Notes under the pieces: model-generated
The model's input: the letters and a program-made list of their open reading frames with translations, nothing else
Databases searched by the model: none
What the model was told of the DNA's origin: nothing
Shown here: one piece after another, positions 23,291 to 35,359 of the stretch
How positions within the stretch are numbered: the first letter of the stretch is position 1
Layout of the letters: each line of letters opens with the position of its first letter
Position numbers and translations under genes: made by a program
From: Medicago truncatula
Taxonomy: Eukaryota > Streptophyta > Magnoliopsida > Fabales > Fabaceae
NCBI RefSeq assembly: GCF_003473485.1
Contig: NC_053046.1
Span: 6,768,001 to 6,832,000, forward strand
Direction: 5' to 3'
Length of the DNA stretch: 64,000 nucleotides

Positions 23291-24292
23291 AAATGTTCTA
23301 CGCATCTTTTCTTTAAAAAAAGAGAATATTCAATCTCTCTCACCCATCATCTTTCTTTATAAAATTGATCATACAAATAATTTTATATCATTACATTTCA
23401 ATAAAATTTATTATGAAACAATTTAATTTATTTGATGGAACATGCGATAAATGAAGAGAGGATGCTTTGATAGTCTTAAATTCTCTATAAAGACCAAAAT
23501 ATTTTACTCCACAATAAGAGTACCTATTTAGCCTCGCTGGGTAAATCATCCACAATAACATCCTCTATTGTGGATGTTTTAAGAGATTCAGAATACAATC
23601 AAGAGGAGACTGGAAATCACTATGAAGAACATAAGAGATAGAAGTTTGTGCCAAAACATGAGCTCCATCATTAGTTTTTCGCCTGGTGAAAACAACTTGA
23701 AAGTTGTTGTACCTAGAAAAAAATAGATTTACAACCATGGGTCATATTCCAATAGATTGAATTTTACATGTTGAATATCATCAACTACTTCCCAATCTAA
23801 CTCAAAAATAACATTACTCAAAACTGAAGCTAAAATTCATTGTAGAGCCAGATATAAACTCAAGATTCACATTTAACCTCCTAAAACTTCATGCAATACC
23901 AATCCCATCTGGCCATCATAAAGTTCACCCTGATCATCTTTCACACACATTTCAGTACTGGAACAAGATGTTGTTGAAAAATAACTCTATCAACATTACA
24001 TTTGAAGAAGCCAAATGGAGATGGTTCCGAAAAAATTGTGAATTGGTCTTAGTCTAGTGAATTTGATGTGTGTGCTGCCGAGAGTGTAGCCAGTCTTTAT
24101 CTCAGATAATAACACCATCAATCGATTTAGTTTTGCAATCTCAAATTTATATTTCTTTTTTTTCTCCATTTACTTTATGCTATAATAGTAAACATGGACA
24201 TTTGACTATCAATCATATGATGTGAAACCTGCACACAGAAAAATCATCAAATCTCTCAACCGAGGGTATTAGCATATTCAATATTTGGCTAA
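23291..24292. other. Intergenic, no gene seen
   Basis: AT-rich with stops in all frames. A few phrases look like worn LINE antisense sequence, but nothing can be assigned. Confidence 0.4.
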
Positions 24293-24502
24293 AGAGACAC
24301 ATTTTGCTTACTCAGTACATGAAATCATGAACACTAGATTTTTCCAACAATCAACTATCTATCACACTTAAAGAGGACAATGACAATTGAGTGTGTATGA
24401 TGATTAAACTATTAGGGAGATGCTTATGAGTTTTTATCAAAATTCTCTATAGTTTAGAAGGTTTCAATAGTCAAAATATATTTTCCCATATTACTTTCAA
24501 GA
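24293..24502 (-). repeat. Inverted-repeat pair, right copy
   Basis: Reverse-complement partner of 22341-22546. It ends 35 bases from the second tRNA-Trp gene. Confidence 0.8.
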
Positions 24503-24537
24503 AAAATAGGGAATAATGGGAATAAAAAACCAAATTG

Positions 24538-24609
24538 TGAACCTGACGTGAATCGAACACGCAACCTTCTGATCTGGAGTCAGACGCGCTACCATTGCGC
24601 CACAGATCC
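24538..24609 (-). tRNA. tRNA-Trp (CCA), copy 2
   Basis: Identical over all 72 bases to the copy at 15436-15507, with anticodon CCA and a full cloverleaf. A T-run follows on the minus strand. It lies about 340 bases 3' of the reticulon-like gene. A 67-codon frame running through it is an artefact. Confidence 0.95.
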
Positions 24610-24951
24610 ATTTGTGATAGCATCATGCAGTCACAAGTATATGTTATAACATGCTTGCACAAAAGAGCCGTCAATTTGATTTACGGTTTTCTTCTTCTTC
24701 TTTTCTTTGAAATAAATTAGAATCACGATTTTAGGTCAACAAATATTCCTATCCTTTCCCTCAAAAAATAAATAAATTCATATACTTAACCAACTATGAC
24801 AAATAATTTTTTGAATAACCAGTTATCACAAAAAGTAGTATGAAAGTTATTCCATTATTATTAACATCACATTACGTCTATAAAAAAAATATTACAATAC
24901 GGTGCTTAATTTTTTTACACAAGCTTCTGGTTCTAGCTATACAAAAACAAA

Positions 24952-25869
24952 TCACTCAATTTTCTTCTCCTTTTGCTTCTCATCATTTAGTATTCTACTT
25001 TTGAATTTGTTAATTGCCTTTTCATCTATAATCTCATAAGATTTCTTGTACTTCTCCCTCAACCACTCCATGCATCTCTTGATCTTGTCCTCGTTTTTCA
25101 TATAAGTTATAGGAAGTGTCATACCAGTTAATATACCTATACCACAAAACAAAATTAAAATTTAATACAATCAATTCAAGAAGGGAAAAAAATAGATGAA
25201 TAAAAGAAATTAAATCGTGAATTTACCTATATAAATGAATGTTAGGAAGTCCATGCAAGTTCCTACATAAGAGATTGCCAACAACCTAACCATAACTCCC
25301 ACAAACACAGGCCAGTCTTCCTTTATGCTTACCACGAACAACCACCTTATTGATTTTTCAATCCATGCTCGAACTGTCTTTGCCATTCTCGTAGCTGTTT
25401 CTTCTTTCAATTCCAGCCTCAACAAGTTTGGCGGTTCCCTAAATTTTAGGGATAAAAAATATAGCGTGTCAATGTCCGTGTCGCGTCTGATGTATGTGCT
25501 TCATAGCATATAAGTAAGATTCTAGCTACTAGATAATGGAAAAATAGAGTAATTTGCATTAGAAGAAGTAGAGGAAGGAGAAGGTGCTCACTTGCCGAAA
25601 AATGTAAGCATATTGGAATAGAGGAATATTGAAGTAACAACAAATATAGCGAGCCATGAGATGAGAGTGAGGAAGTTAAATTGACAAACTTCCAACAACA
25701 TCCATGATGATGTTGCCACAATTAGAACAATAGCACTAAGTTTCTTCCTCCTCCATAGTACTATGTCATTCATTATGTCATTGCCACTGTCTTGCGACAC
25801 AAAATTATTACCTGAAGTATGAGAGGGAGTTGTGAAAGGTTTTGTTTCTGCTGTTGCTTCCGTAGACAT
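24952..25869 (-). CDS. Reticulon-like protein (RTNLB family), intact copy
   Basis: Three exons: 25869-25592, 25438-25227 and 25136-24952, with GT-AG introns and matching phases, giving 224 aa. Residues 1-33 are a short polar N-terminus. The reticulon homology domain then begins DIVLWRRKKLSAIVLIVATS, with a first hydrophobic hairpin (about 42-88), a cytosolic loop (KEPPNLLRLELKEETATRMA), a second hairpin (VGVMVRLLAISYVGTCMDFL) and a Lys-rich tail ending KQKEKKIE. Reticulons insert hairpins into the ER membrane and curve tubules. The length suits a small plant RTNLB. Intron 1 holds a scrap of the MITE family seen at 10335. The upstream region is paralogous to that of copy 1 at 825-1170. Confidence 0.88.
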
Positions 25870-27050
25870 TGGAAGTATTGTGATTGATTAATGATATTGT
25901 TCTAAGGTAGGAGTAGAACACTATATATTATATGGGAGTAAGAGCATCGCATGGTTTGGTTTTTGCTTTAAAATGTGTTGTAGCAAAATACTAATCTTAC
26001 GGTGTACGTAATTCAAAACAGGGTAATACTCTGTCTTTGAGTTACACGTGTACAACTTTGAGGAGACGTGGAAGATTTGCAGCCTCCGTGGCACCTCCAA
26101 TCTCTTTAGCATAACTTTAGATGGGAAAATAAGTAACTACAAATCTATGATCAAAGATAACTAACTGCCATAGTTGGTATATCAAGTATGGGTTAAGAGT
26201 TCTGCATCGAATTAAAAGTGAGTGTAGTATAAGTGAGATGATTTATAAAAATGATTATAGATAGAGATGAAAATTGTACTCAATCCAAACTAGTCTCTCT
26301 TATTTTCACAAGCAAATCAAATTAATCTCTTATTAATAGGTACTGCAAAATAGGAACCTTTGTGTCGATCAATATTATAACATTAGTCTCTCTGTTAATA
26401 TAGGTAAAATTTGGAGAGCTGGTGATTTATATGATTTTTCTGTTCATCATCATAAATAAAAAAACTTGTGATTTGATCAAACTAGAGGTGCACACACTCA
26501 ACTAAAACTTTAGGAATATCATTTTGTTCATAAAAAATAAACGGTGAAAAGAGTGGCGTCCTAAGAAGTTTGTTTATGTATGTAAATATCATTCAATTAC
26601 CTAATTATATGTCATATTTTAATATTAATTATTAAAAAATTTGAATGATTTTGCAAATATCGTATCCAATCACTAAAATAAAAACGATCATACTAATAAA
26701 TGTCATTCTTATTAAGAAGTTAAAAATAGTAAATTTGCATTGAAATTTACAACTTTTAAATTTTAAAAAAATTAAATTCATCATTATTTAGCAATTTCTA
26801 ATATAATGTTTTTACTTATGTTTACTTAGTCCATGTCCAAAGGACACTTTTAAGATTCTCCAAATAATTCCTTAAAAAAAAAAAAAAAAAACTCCAAGTA
26901 ATCCTTAAAAAAAAAAAAAACTGTCAAAGGTTGTTTCGGAAAACTTATTGTAAGGAGCTTTTTCTTTTAGAAAACAAACTCTCACATGGAAGCTTTTAGA
27001 AAACTTATTATAAAAAGCTAATAATTTAGCCTAGTTTTCACTATTCCACT
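25870..27050. other. Upstream of reticulon copy 2, intergenic
   Basis: 25870-26060 matches the region upstream of copy 1, without the MITE. The rest is AT-rich with A-runs at 26875-26925; no gene seen. Confidence 0.5.
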
Positions 27051-27599
27051 CCCAACCCCACCACCACCACCACCACCGGGTTCTGCCATATCGTGCTTCA
27101 TCCCTATCATCAACGGGTAACTTCCCTTTCCTTTTTTTCATTGTCTCTCTCTCTCTCTCTCGGTTCGATTCTGCATGTGTGTATAATCCTTTTCTCTTTA
27201 TTATCAATAATGTATCAAATTTGTTTATTCTCCTACTATGATATATACACTAAACTATGTCAAATTCATTTATTCAGTTTGTAAAATTAGCTATTAAAGT
27301 CTCTGATTTGTGTGATCCTTATATCAATGATTGTTGTGGCAGTCATATCCCCATGCAAAGTGAAATTAGGGTTAGGGAAAAATTTAAATGTTTTCCAACA
27401 ATTATTTTGATGTCATATTGTTGATCTAGTCTTCTTATATGTAGTGGTTTTATTGTGGCAAATCATGTATGTTTAGTGTCTTACTTCTTAATTCTCAATT
27501 AACAGTTTTTAGTACCTTCAAATGTTAGGACAAAATCATTGTCAGAACTTAATTATGTCTTTGGCTTGGAACCTTTTGCGTCGATTTAACAATATTTCC

Positions 27600-27945
27600 C
27601 CTATAACTCGATGAGATCAGGCCTGGACATAAGTTTATAAGTGAGGGAAATCTTCACTTTACAAGTCGGTTTTGTAAGGGTTGAGTTAGGCCTAACTTTA
27701 AATTTTAATATGGTGTCATAGCTAAACAAGATCCATTAGATGACCACCTCCTATTAGGTTACCGCTCTCGCGCCACTCAAATCATGTTCGAGATGTCCAG
27801 TTGTAGATGCGGCGGTGTGTGTCTGTTAAGAGTCTTACATTGGACGAAATAAGGTTTGCATATAAGTTTATGAGAGGGGTATTCCCCATCTTACAAACTA
27901 GTTTTGTAAGGTTGAGTTAGACCCCAACCTAAATTCTAAGAATAT
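27600..27945. repeat. Possible short LTR-type (TRIM-like) remnant
   Basis: Contains TGTTAAGAGTCTTACATTGG and two related stretches (around 27622-27700 and 27853-27930) sharing ATAAGTTTAT and GGTTGAGTTAG about 230 bases apart. The pattern recalls small terminal-repeat retrotransposons of legumes. Boundaries are not defined and it is incomplete. Upstream, 27051-27160 has (CCA)n and (CT)n runs. Confidence 0.35.
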
Positions 27946-27947
27946 AT

Positions 27948-28205
27948 GGTGGAAAGCAGGCTTAGGTGGTTTGAACATATAGAGAGAGAAAACATATGGA
28001 TTATGTAGTAAGGAGAGTCGACCAGATGGAGGATGGTCAGATCACTAGAGGCAGAGGAAGACCTAGAAAAACTATCAAAGGAACTATTAGGAAAGACTTG
28101 GAAATTAATGAGTTGGACTGAAATATGATTTATGATAGAACATTATAGCGTAATTTGATTCATGTAGCCGACCTCACTTAGTAGGAAAGACTTGGTGGTT
28201 GTTGT
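27948..28205 (+). mobile_element. RTE-type LINE, 3' terminal fragment
   Basis: The plus-strand translation runs RWFEHIER..., VVRRVDQMEDGQITRGRGRP, KDLEINELD and LIHVADLT, the characteristic C-terminus of plant RTE elements. It is followed by the short 3' UTR and a GGTTGTTGTT tail. Only the last ~260 bases are present, so it is 5'-truncated and carries stops. Confidence 0.8.
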
Positions 28206-28669
28206 TACGTGTCATTTTATGAAAGGCAGAGGTCATACCAAATTGCAGGGTAATGAGCATAAACCTCATGGTGTAACTTTATGATAAAAATATGACGAAT
28301 GAATTACACATACTTCTATTTATACTAGTACTATGTCCCTAACTAACTAACTAACTTACTAACTAACTAAATAACTTACTGCATGATCAAATGTCATTCT
28401 CAGCACTTGATAACTTCCCTAGTCTTAACTAACAGTGGTCTGTGTGATTCTCAACATATTTCACTATGTTACATTTGTTAACCTTTAGAAAAAGTTTTAA
28501 TCTACAACTTTCTTATTGTTAAAGCAAACTAGTTTAACCAAAAGTGACAAAGACTGAATGTTTATTTCCTTCAACAAGATCTCTGTTTGTGTGTGTGTGT
28601 GTCTATGCTTGCATGTTTGGTTGTTGCTAGAGTATGTTACTATTATTATAAACACATTTTCCTTACCAA

Positions 28670-29212
28670 GGCTCTGTTTGGTAAAAATAAGCTATAAGCT
28701 AGCTGATAGCTGATAGCTGATAGCTGATAGCTGAAAAGCTAGCTGATAGCTGATGACTGATAGCTGAAAAGCTTGCTTATTAAAAATAATGTGTTTGGTA
28801 AAATTAGCTGTTGAAGTGGCTGATAAGTATAAAATGACATAAAAGGACATGTTTTTTTTTTAATATACATATAGAAACATTTTTTTGTAATGTATTTATT
28901 TTTTAATATTTTTAATTATAGTTAAATATGTTTTTGGTCCCTATAAATATTCAAACTTTTGGTCTTAGTCTCCATAAAAAAATTCTTCGACCTTTAATCC
29001 TAAAAAAAAAAATCACCGACAATTTTGATCTCTACTTTATGTATCCCAAAATTAAGAGAAAGGTGGAAACAAAAAGTGAGTTAGAATATATAAAATTTTA
29101 CAACGTACAAAAGACTAGTTATTTTTTCCTTTAAAAAAAAATAGGCTAGTTATTTTTTGTGTGGTGTACGGCAGGTTAGTTATAGCAAAATATAAAGCAT
29201 TTCCTTAAAAAA

Positions 29213-29279
<67 letters not shown>

Positions 29280-29570
29280 GCTCCTTAAAAAAAAACTGTG
29301 TGGCATTTTTTTTAAGGGAAAAAATGGGGCGGTTATAAAGATGAACATGGGTAGTTGTTTAATTAATTTAAATTAATAGGGTTAAAGTTGGAAGAAAATA
29401 TAAAAAACTACCAGCTATAAGCTAAAAAGCTACTTGAAATAGCTTTTCAAAAAACGCTATAAGCTCATGAAAAAAGCTTGTTACCAAACACGTCACGTTT
29501 TCATCTAACGAGCTTATAAGCTAATCCAACAAGCTATAAGCTAGCTTTTTTGTGTTACCAAACACAGCCC
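28670..29570. mobile_element. Foldback transposon with subterminal AGCTGATAGCTGATAGC array
   Basis: Left end GGCTCTGTTTGGTAA and right end TTACCAAACACAGCCC are inverted repeats. Both flanks are rich in AGCTATAAGCT/AGCTGATAGC units. The interior holds a scrap resembling the GGTCCCT-type MITEs (about 28920-29000) and a long (AT)n run. Probably a hAT- or MULE-type non-autonomous element. Confidence 0.65.
29216..29275. repeat. (AT)n microsatellite
   Basis: About 30 uninterrupted AT units inside the foldback element. Confidence 0.95.
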
Positions 29571-29798
29571 AAATACATTTCCTTTGAAAAAGCTAGAAGC
29601 AATTGAAATTTCATTGGGATATATTATATATATATAGAACATTCAAAATACAGTCTGGTGTTATGTCTGATTCTTAATATTATATCTTATTAGTTGGAAA
29701 TTTGAATATACTTAAGTTGGATACTACTCTGTTATACTAATATTTACATAATTGATAATTAGCGTGAACTATTTACTATTTTCTATTCATTGCAGCTT

Positions 29799-30863
29799 AT
29801 GGCTAGCAAAGAAAGCCTTATCTGCAATCATGAAATTCCAGAAAAAGCAAAGTGGGATCCAATTAGTACTAAAATGTTGCTCAACATTTGTGGGGATGAG
29901 ATTTGTAAAACTAGAAAACCCGGAATTGCATTTAAGAATAAGAAATGGGAAGAAATACGGGTAGAATTTAACAACCGTGCTAAAAGAAACCATACACAAA
30001 AGCAATTGAAGAATAGAATGGATAGTTTGAGGGCTGATTGGATTCTATGGAAACAATTGATGGGTAAAGAAACTCATGTGGAATTGAACAACCACACAAA
30101 AACTATTGAAGCTAATTCTGCATGGTGGGACGCTAAAATAAGAGTGAGTATTCTAAACATTTAATTTTTTTATCATTTGAAAGTTAGTGCAAAATATCAT
30201 GTGTATAAATCCTTTTCTTTAATGGTTATGTAGGAGAATGCAAAATTTGCAAGATTTCGATATCAAGGATTAGAATTTCGTGATGAGTTGGAACACATAT
30301 TTGGGGAGCCAAAGCCAATCACAAGTCAAAATGCACAGACACCGATTGTGGGATTGTCAATTGAATCTAGTGACAAAAATATTGATTCAAATGTGCCACA
30401 AGAAGCTATTGAATCTAGTGGCAAAAATATTGGTTCGAATGTGCCACAAGAAGTTATGGAATCCGATGATGAAGAACTTAATCTTGATGATGAATTTATC
30501 CCTATCACTAACCCTCAATCAAAAAAGAAAAGAAAAACATCACAAGATATAGGGGAGACAGTGGCAAAGGACACAACAAAGGTTGGGTTTGCAACATCTA
30601 TGAGAAAAATAGAACGATTTGTTGAAGCGACAGAACTTAATAATGATGGTATTGCAGGACCATCTTATGTATGTGGAAAGTACTCAATTCCAAATTGCAT
30701 TGAAGTCTTGAAAAACATTCAGGGGGTAGGTCTTCTGAATGATAGACAATTTTGCTTTGCTTTAGAATTACTTAGAAATGGCCAAAGTAGGGTCATATTG
30801 ATGTCCTTAAAAGATTCACATAATGCTTTAGTGAATTGGATTTTGTACAAGTATGACTTGTAG
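29799..30863 (+). CDS. MYB/SANT-like domain protein (LIMYB-like)
   Basis: Two coding exons, 29799-30143 and 30234-30863, joined in phase 0 (KIR then ENAKFARFRYQG), giving 324 aa. The ATG lies three bases after a strong 3' splice site (TTTTCTATTCATTGCAG), so a noncoding first exon upstream is likely. Residues about 10-110 form a MYB/SANT-like DNA-binding domain (W at KWDP, KKWEEI and DWILWKQL; then AWWDAKI). A low-complexity acidic linker follows, with a twice-repeated stretch (ESS.KNI.SNVPQE), a basic KKKRK signal and a conserved C-terminal helix region ending LVNWILYKYDL. This family includes L10-interacting MYB proteins and the MYB-like partner of PIF/Harbinger transposases. No transposase is nearby, so a host or domesticated gene is favoured. 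Confidence 0.75.
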
Positions 30864-31496
30864 ACAAATCTCTTGAATATAAGGTTTGGCTTTATGTTTC
30901 ATATCATCGTGTCAAACATTGAGAATATGCATTGCCATTTATATATACATCTGAATTATTGATATGAATAAGTATTTATATTTATATCTGGTGATGTTCT
31001 TGTTACCAAAGAACGTCCAAGAAAAGATATAAAAAGGAAATGCATGAACTTCTATAAAAATATGTTATGGGGCAAGGACAAATGCATGTGTATATCACAT
31101 GAAGTATTTATTGAAAACAAGGTAACACCAGTACTTTTGTATTGAGTTTAGCTTGCATTTAGGCATAACACACTGACATATAATTTTACAAATGAGTGCA
31201 ATGGATAATGATGTTTTTTTTAATGGTTAAGATTCAACTTGGTACTCCAGTCTAATTTTATAAGCATTTTTTTTTTTAATAAATACAAAAAAAATGCTTC
31301 CAGGCAGTGTCTCAATATTTTAACATCATATCTATTTCAGTTTCAATATAAATTTTTTTATTTGGTTTTTACATTTTAAATTCAAGTAGTTGAAAAAATT
31401 ATTGTGTGACATTATTAAAACTCTTGCACCTTTTATGAGCCTCACATGGGTGGACATACTTTAGTACATCTCTGTTCTGTCAACAAAATTCAAAGG
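30864..31496. other. 3' flank of the MYB-like gene, no gene seen
   Basis: AT-rich, with no repeat boundary recognised before the MULE-like element. Confidence 0.5.
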
Positions 31497-34400
31497 ATAA
31501 CTGCTTTTTTGACAATGAATACTTTATATTGACACAAGTAAAAGTAAATGATGCTTTTACCCTCAGCGGTAGTTAACTGCCGTTAGGCTATGCGCCGACA
31601 GTTAACACCCGCTGGTTTTTCAGCGGCAGTTAACTGCCGTTGTGTTCGTGATATATGAACAGAACAACATAGGAGTTTCCAAAATTCCATTGTTATTGTT
31701 ACGTTTTTTGCTTTCATAGGTGCGAATTTCATAAAGCATAAGTCATTCTAAGCCAATTTCAAGCACAAAATCAAGTAAGTTTTTTGAATCCTATTGCATT
31801 GCTATTTTGTGATTAATTTGTTAGTTTTTTTTGGTTAAATTGCGATTATAGAGGTTTATTGATTTTATGATGTTCCGATAGTTTATGTTGTTTGAATTTT
31901 TTATATTGTTAGAATTGTTATGAAATGATGGTGGAATTTTTAGGATTAGATGAATTGTTGTATAATCGTTGCGATTAGTTTAAGTTTGTTTTGAAATTTT
32001 GTTGTTATGAATTTGTGATAGAATTGTTACGATTAGTTATGGTATAATTTTTAGGATTAGTTTAGGTTTTGATGAATTATTGTAGAATTGTTATGACATG
32101 ATGTAGGTTTTGATCGCCGATTTGTTTATGTAGATATGTCTTAGAATCAGGGAAACGTCGAGTTGAACAAGAAGAAGGAGGGTGACAACAAAAAGAAAGA
32201 AAAATCACCGATGACATGGCACAGAATCACATGTGATGGATCCGTCAAAAAGAAGGATTCGAAGGTGCTGGTGTATAATCATTCGAGGTTGAGGAGGAGC
32301 GGGAGGACATGCTATTTTGGTCCTCAGCCAAAAGCAGATGCCCTAGGGACTGTCGAGGACAACCCAATTGACTTGTGTGATGAGCAAGATGATTGAATCT
32401 AATGAGTTGTAATATCTAATTGTTTTGGATATTTTTTTATGTTTTTTTTTTATGGTACATTTTGCTTGACATATTGGTACTTTGAATAAATTCGCGTTTT
32501 GAATAATTTCAATTAAAATCGCATTTGGAATAATTTCGATTAAAGTCGCGTTTCGAATAATTGCGTATTCGAATAAAAACTAATTAAATCTAACGTGAAT
32601 TCAACTAATTAAAATTGCGTAATGAATAAATAAATTCAAAAAGTGATAAATAAGATAATTATTGTTCCATTCAAAACAAAATGTATTATGCATATTCAAC
32701 TATATATGTTATCACATTACATTGTATTACATTACATTCCAGAATGTACCTTCCAACTGCAACAATTATCTTACCCTTGAATGGGGCAAATTCAAATTTG
32801 CTAAACAACATGACTCCAACATCCGATCAGCATCTTGAATGATGGTATTCAAGTGTCAAAAGAATGAGGTGCATTCCTTGACACTTCAATACCAGTATTC
32901 AAGATGCTTATCGAATGCTGGATTCCTGCCGTTTAACAAGTTTGAATTATCTCATTCAAAGGAAGACAATTGTTGCAGTTGGACGTTTGTACCTTCCAAC
33001 TACAACAATTGTGTTACCTTTGAATGAGGTAAATTCAAACTTACCAAGCAGTAGGATTCCAAGGTTCGACCGGCATTCCCATAGTTCAATTCAAAAGATT
33101 AAATTCTTTTTAGGTTTGGTTTAAATGACAGTATTCAACTGTCAAAAGAATAAGGTCCATTCATTGACACTTCAATACCTTCATTTAAACCGGCCTAACA
33201 AGAACAATTGTTGTAGCTGGAAGGTGCATTCATTCAGTACCTAATGACGATCTTCTGGCTGAATCAAACTTTTGATGATATCTTCAATTGATCTCAGCAA
33301 CCTCATCCGCATATCGATTCACTAGAACATGTTGTGCTCCCAAAACATGCTCGTCACATTTTCGTCGTTCGTTAATTCCACTCAAGTGAATGATACTCAC
33401 TCCTCGTCGAGCGTTAGGCGTTTATACCGAATGTGTTCCATCCTCCTTGTGTCTCTGGGGTTGACTCCTTGGTTGAATTCAGTCAGTTCATCCTTGAGAC
33501 CTCTTAACGTTACACCAAGGCACCGAACCTTCAACTTCTGAGGTTCTCCGCCGTTAAATTGTGCATGAACGTCGATCCACCCGATCATTGTTTCAAATCT
33601 ACACAGTTAGAAATTAAAAGGCTTAATTGCTCTTTTTGTCCCTTAAGTTATTATTTGGTATCACTTTGGTCCCTTAAGTAAAAAAAAGATTGTTTTGGTA
33701 CTTTATCTTTATCTCTGTTACATGGTTTGGTCCCTTCCGTTAGTTTTACTAAAAAAACGTTAATTGCTATCCACGTGTCATTTTGGCATTGGCTGAAAAA
33801 CATAATTTATTTTCTTCATCTTCTTCCCCCATTTTCTGGAAAATAAGAACACCACTAACAACACTTTCATGGAAAAGAAAAAGAAAAAAAGAACAACACC
33901 AACAACAAGAGCAAACAATAACAACAACCCAATAAGCAGCAACAACAACAAAGAAAAAAAAGACAAATCTCCAAACAAAATCAAATCATCTTCAACACCT
34001 TCATTCCTATTCAAACCTAAAATATAAAACATTTAAAAACTCAAATTCATCATCTCAAAAACACCAACAACACTCAATCTACCTCAGAAAAAATTGAAAA
34101 TTGGTGTTGTTCTTCAACCTTGGATTCAATTGGGTGTTGTGCTAGTTAACCAAATTGGATTTAGCACCAAAATCACTTTTCTTAATAATTAATTTTTGGG
34201 TTTTTATTGCTGGATTTTTTCAACTGCTAGTTGTAGTTGTTGTGGATGTTTTGAAGATTTTGGTTGATTTTCCCATTGTTATTGAATCTGGAAAAAAAAA
34301 TTAGGAAATAGATATGAAGATTTTGGTTGATTTGTTTTAGGGAGATTGAGAAATTGTGTTGTTTAGATTGAAAGAGATGTTTATGAATGAAAAAATTGGT

Positions 34401-35359
34401 TATTGATTAAGTTATGAAATTGATTATGTTTATATATTTGTTGAAGATGATGAAAAGAAAAAAAATCTGGGTTGGTGTGTTGTTGATGATGAAGATCATG
34501 AAGAGGAGGATGGAAAGAGAAGGAAGAAGATGAATAATACAAACCCTAACGTTTTTCTGAATTTTTTTAACGGAAGGGACCAAAACAGATAACGGAGATG
34601 AAGATAAAGTACTCAAACAATCTTTTTTTTAGTTAAGGGACCAAAGTGATAACAAATAAATAGTTAAGGGACCAAAAACGCATTTAAGCCAAATTAAAAA
34701 TAATCTATGAAAACTCATTCAAACACTTGTAGTGAAAATTTGACATAAACCCTAAAAATCCTAAACAAACCCTACAAAATTTATAAAAATTCGAAAAAAA
34801 ATATAAATTTAAGCAATATAACTTCATTATAACAAATATTCATAATATATGTTAATAGCATTTCAAATCTACAACATATCTATATTAAAAACAAATATTC
34901 AAACCCTAAAAAATTTATAAAATTCGAAAAAAATATAAATTCAAGCAGTATAACTTCATTACAAGAGGTATTCATAATATATGTTAATAGCATTTCAGAT
35001 CTACAACATAATTATATTAAAAACAAAAATTCAAAATTTAATAATTAAACAACAACTAAAATTATAAAAATATACACACATATACTAACTAAAAGTATGA
35101 CAATAACATAAGTGATAACTTACTTGTGATTTAGTGGAAGAAATTTTGGATGATTTGGTAGAGTTTTTTTAGAGAGTGAGTGAAAATTTGAGAGAAAGAT
35201 GGTGAAGGTGATGATGGAGTGAGTGAGTGTTTGGGTTATGGCTATTGACTTCAATAATATATAACGAACACAACGACAGTTAACTGCTGCTGGGAGTAAA
35301 GACAGTCATTTACTTGTGTCAATAGGAAGTATTCTATTATGTTAGAAAAGCAATTTTCA
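31497..35359. mobile_element. MULE-like DNA transposon, no intact transposase
   Basis: 3.86 kb with long imperfect terminal inverted repeats. Near both ends is TATTGACACAAGTAAA, followed inward by palindromic GGCAGTTAACTGCCG units (about 31565-31645, and at the right near 35275-35300). Flanks ATTCAAAGG (31488-31496) and ATTCAAAGT (35360-35368) are a 9-base target duplication with one change, as for Mutator elements. Inside are a 77-codon frame (32163-32396), hairpin-rich repeats at 32735-33240 around CTTCCAACTGCAACAATT and TATTCAAGTGTCAAAAGAAT, and a minus-strand remnant at 33397-33588 (MEHIRYKRLTLDEE). That remnant recalls the N-terminal part of plant MuDR-type proteins. A second element is inserted at 33620. 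No full transposase. Confidence 0.6.
33620..34690. mobile_element. Nested MULE-type element, GGCTTAATTG family
   Basis: 1071 bases beginning GGCTTAATTGCTCTTTTTGT and ending GCATTTAAGCC, with terminal inverted repeats of roughly 120 bases (GGTCCCTTAAG motifs). The perfect 9-base target duplication AAATTAAAA lies at 33611-33619 and 34691-34699. It lies inside the larger MULE-like element and is younger. Confidence 0.85.

Noticed and set aside
24471-24674. 67-codon minus-strand frame with WRNGSASDSRSEGCVFDSRQ
   Set aside because: It is the tRNA-Trp gene translated; this peptide is a well-known artefact in plant predictions.
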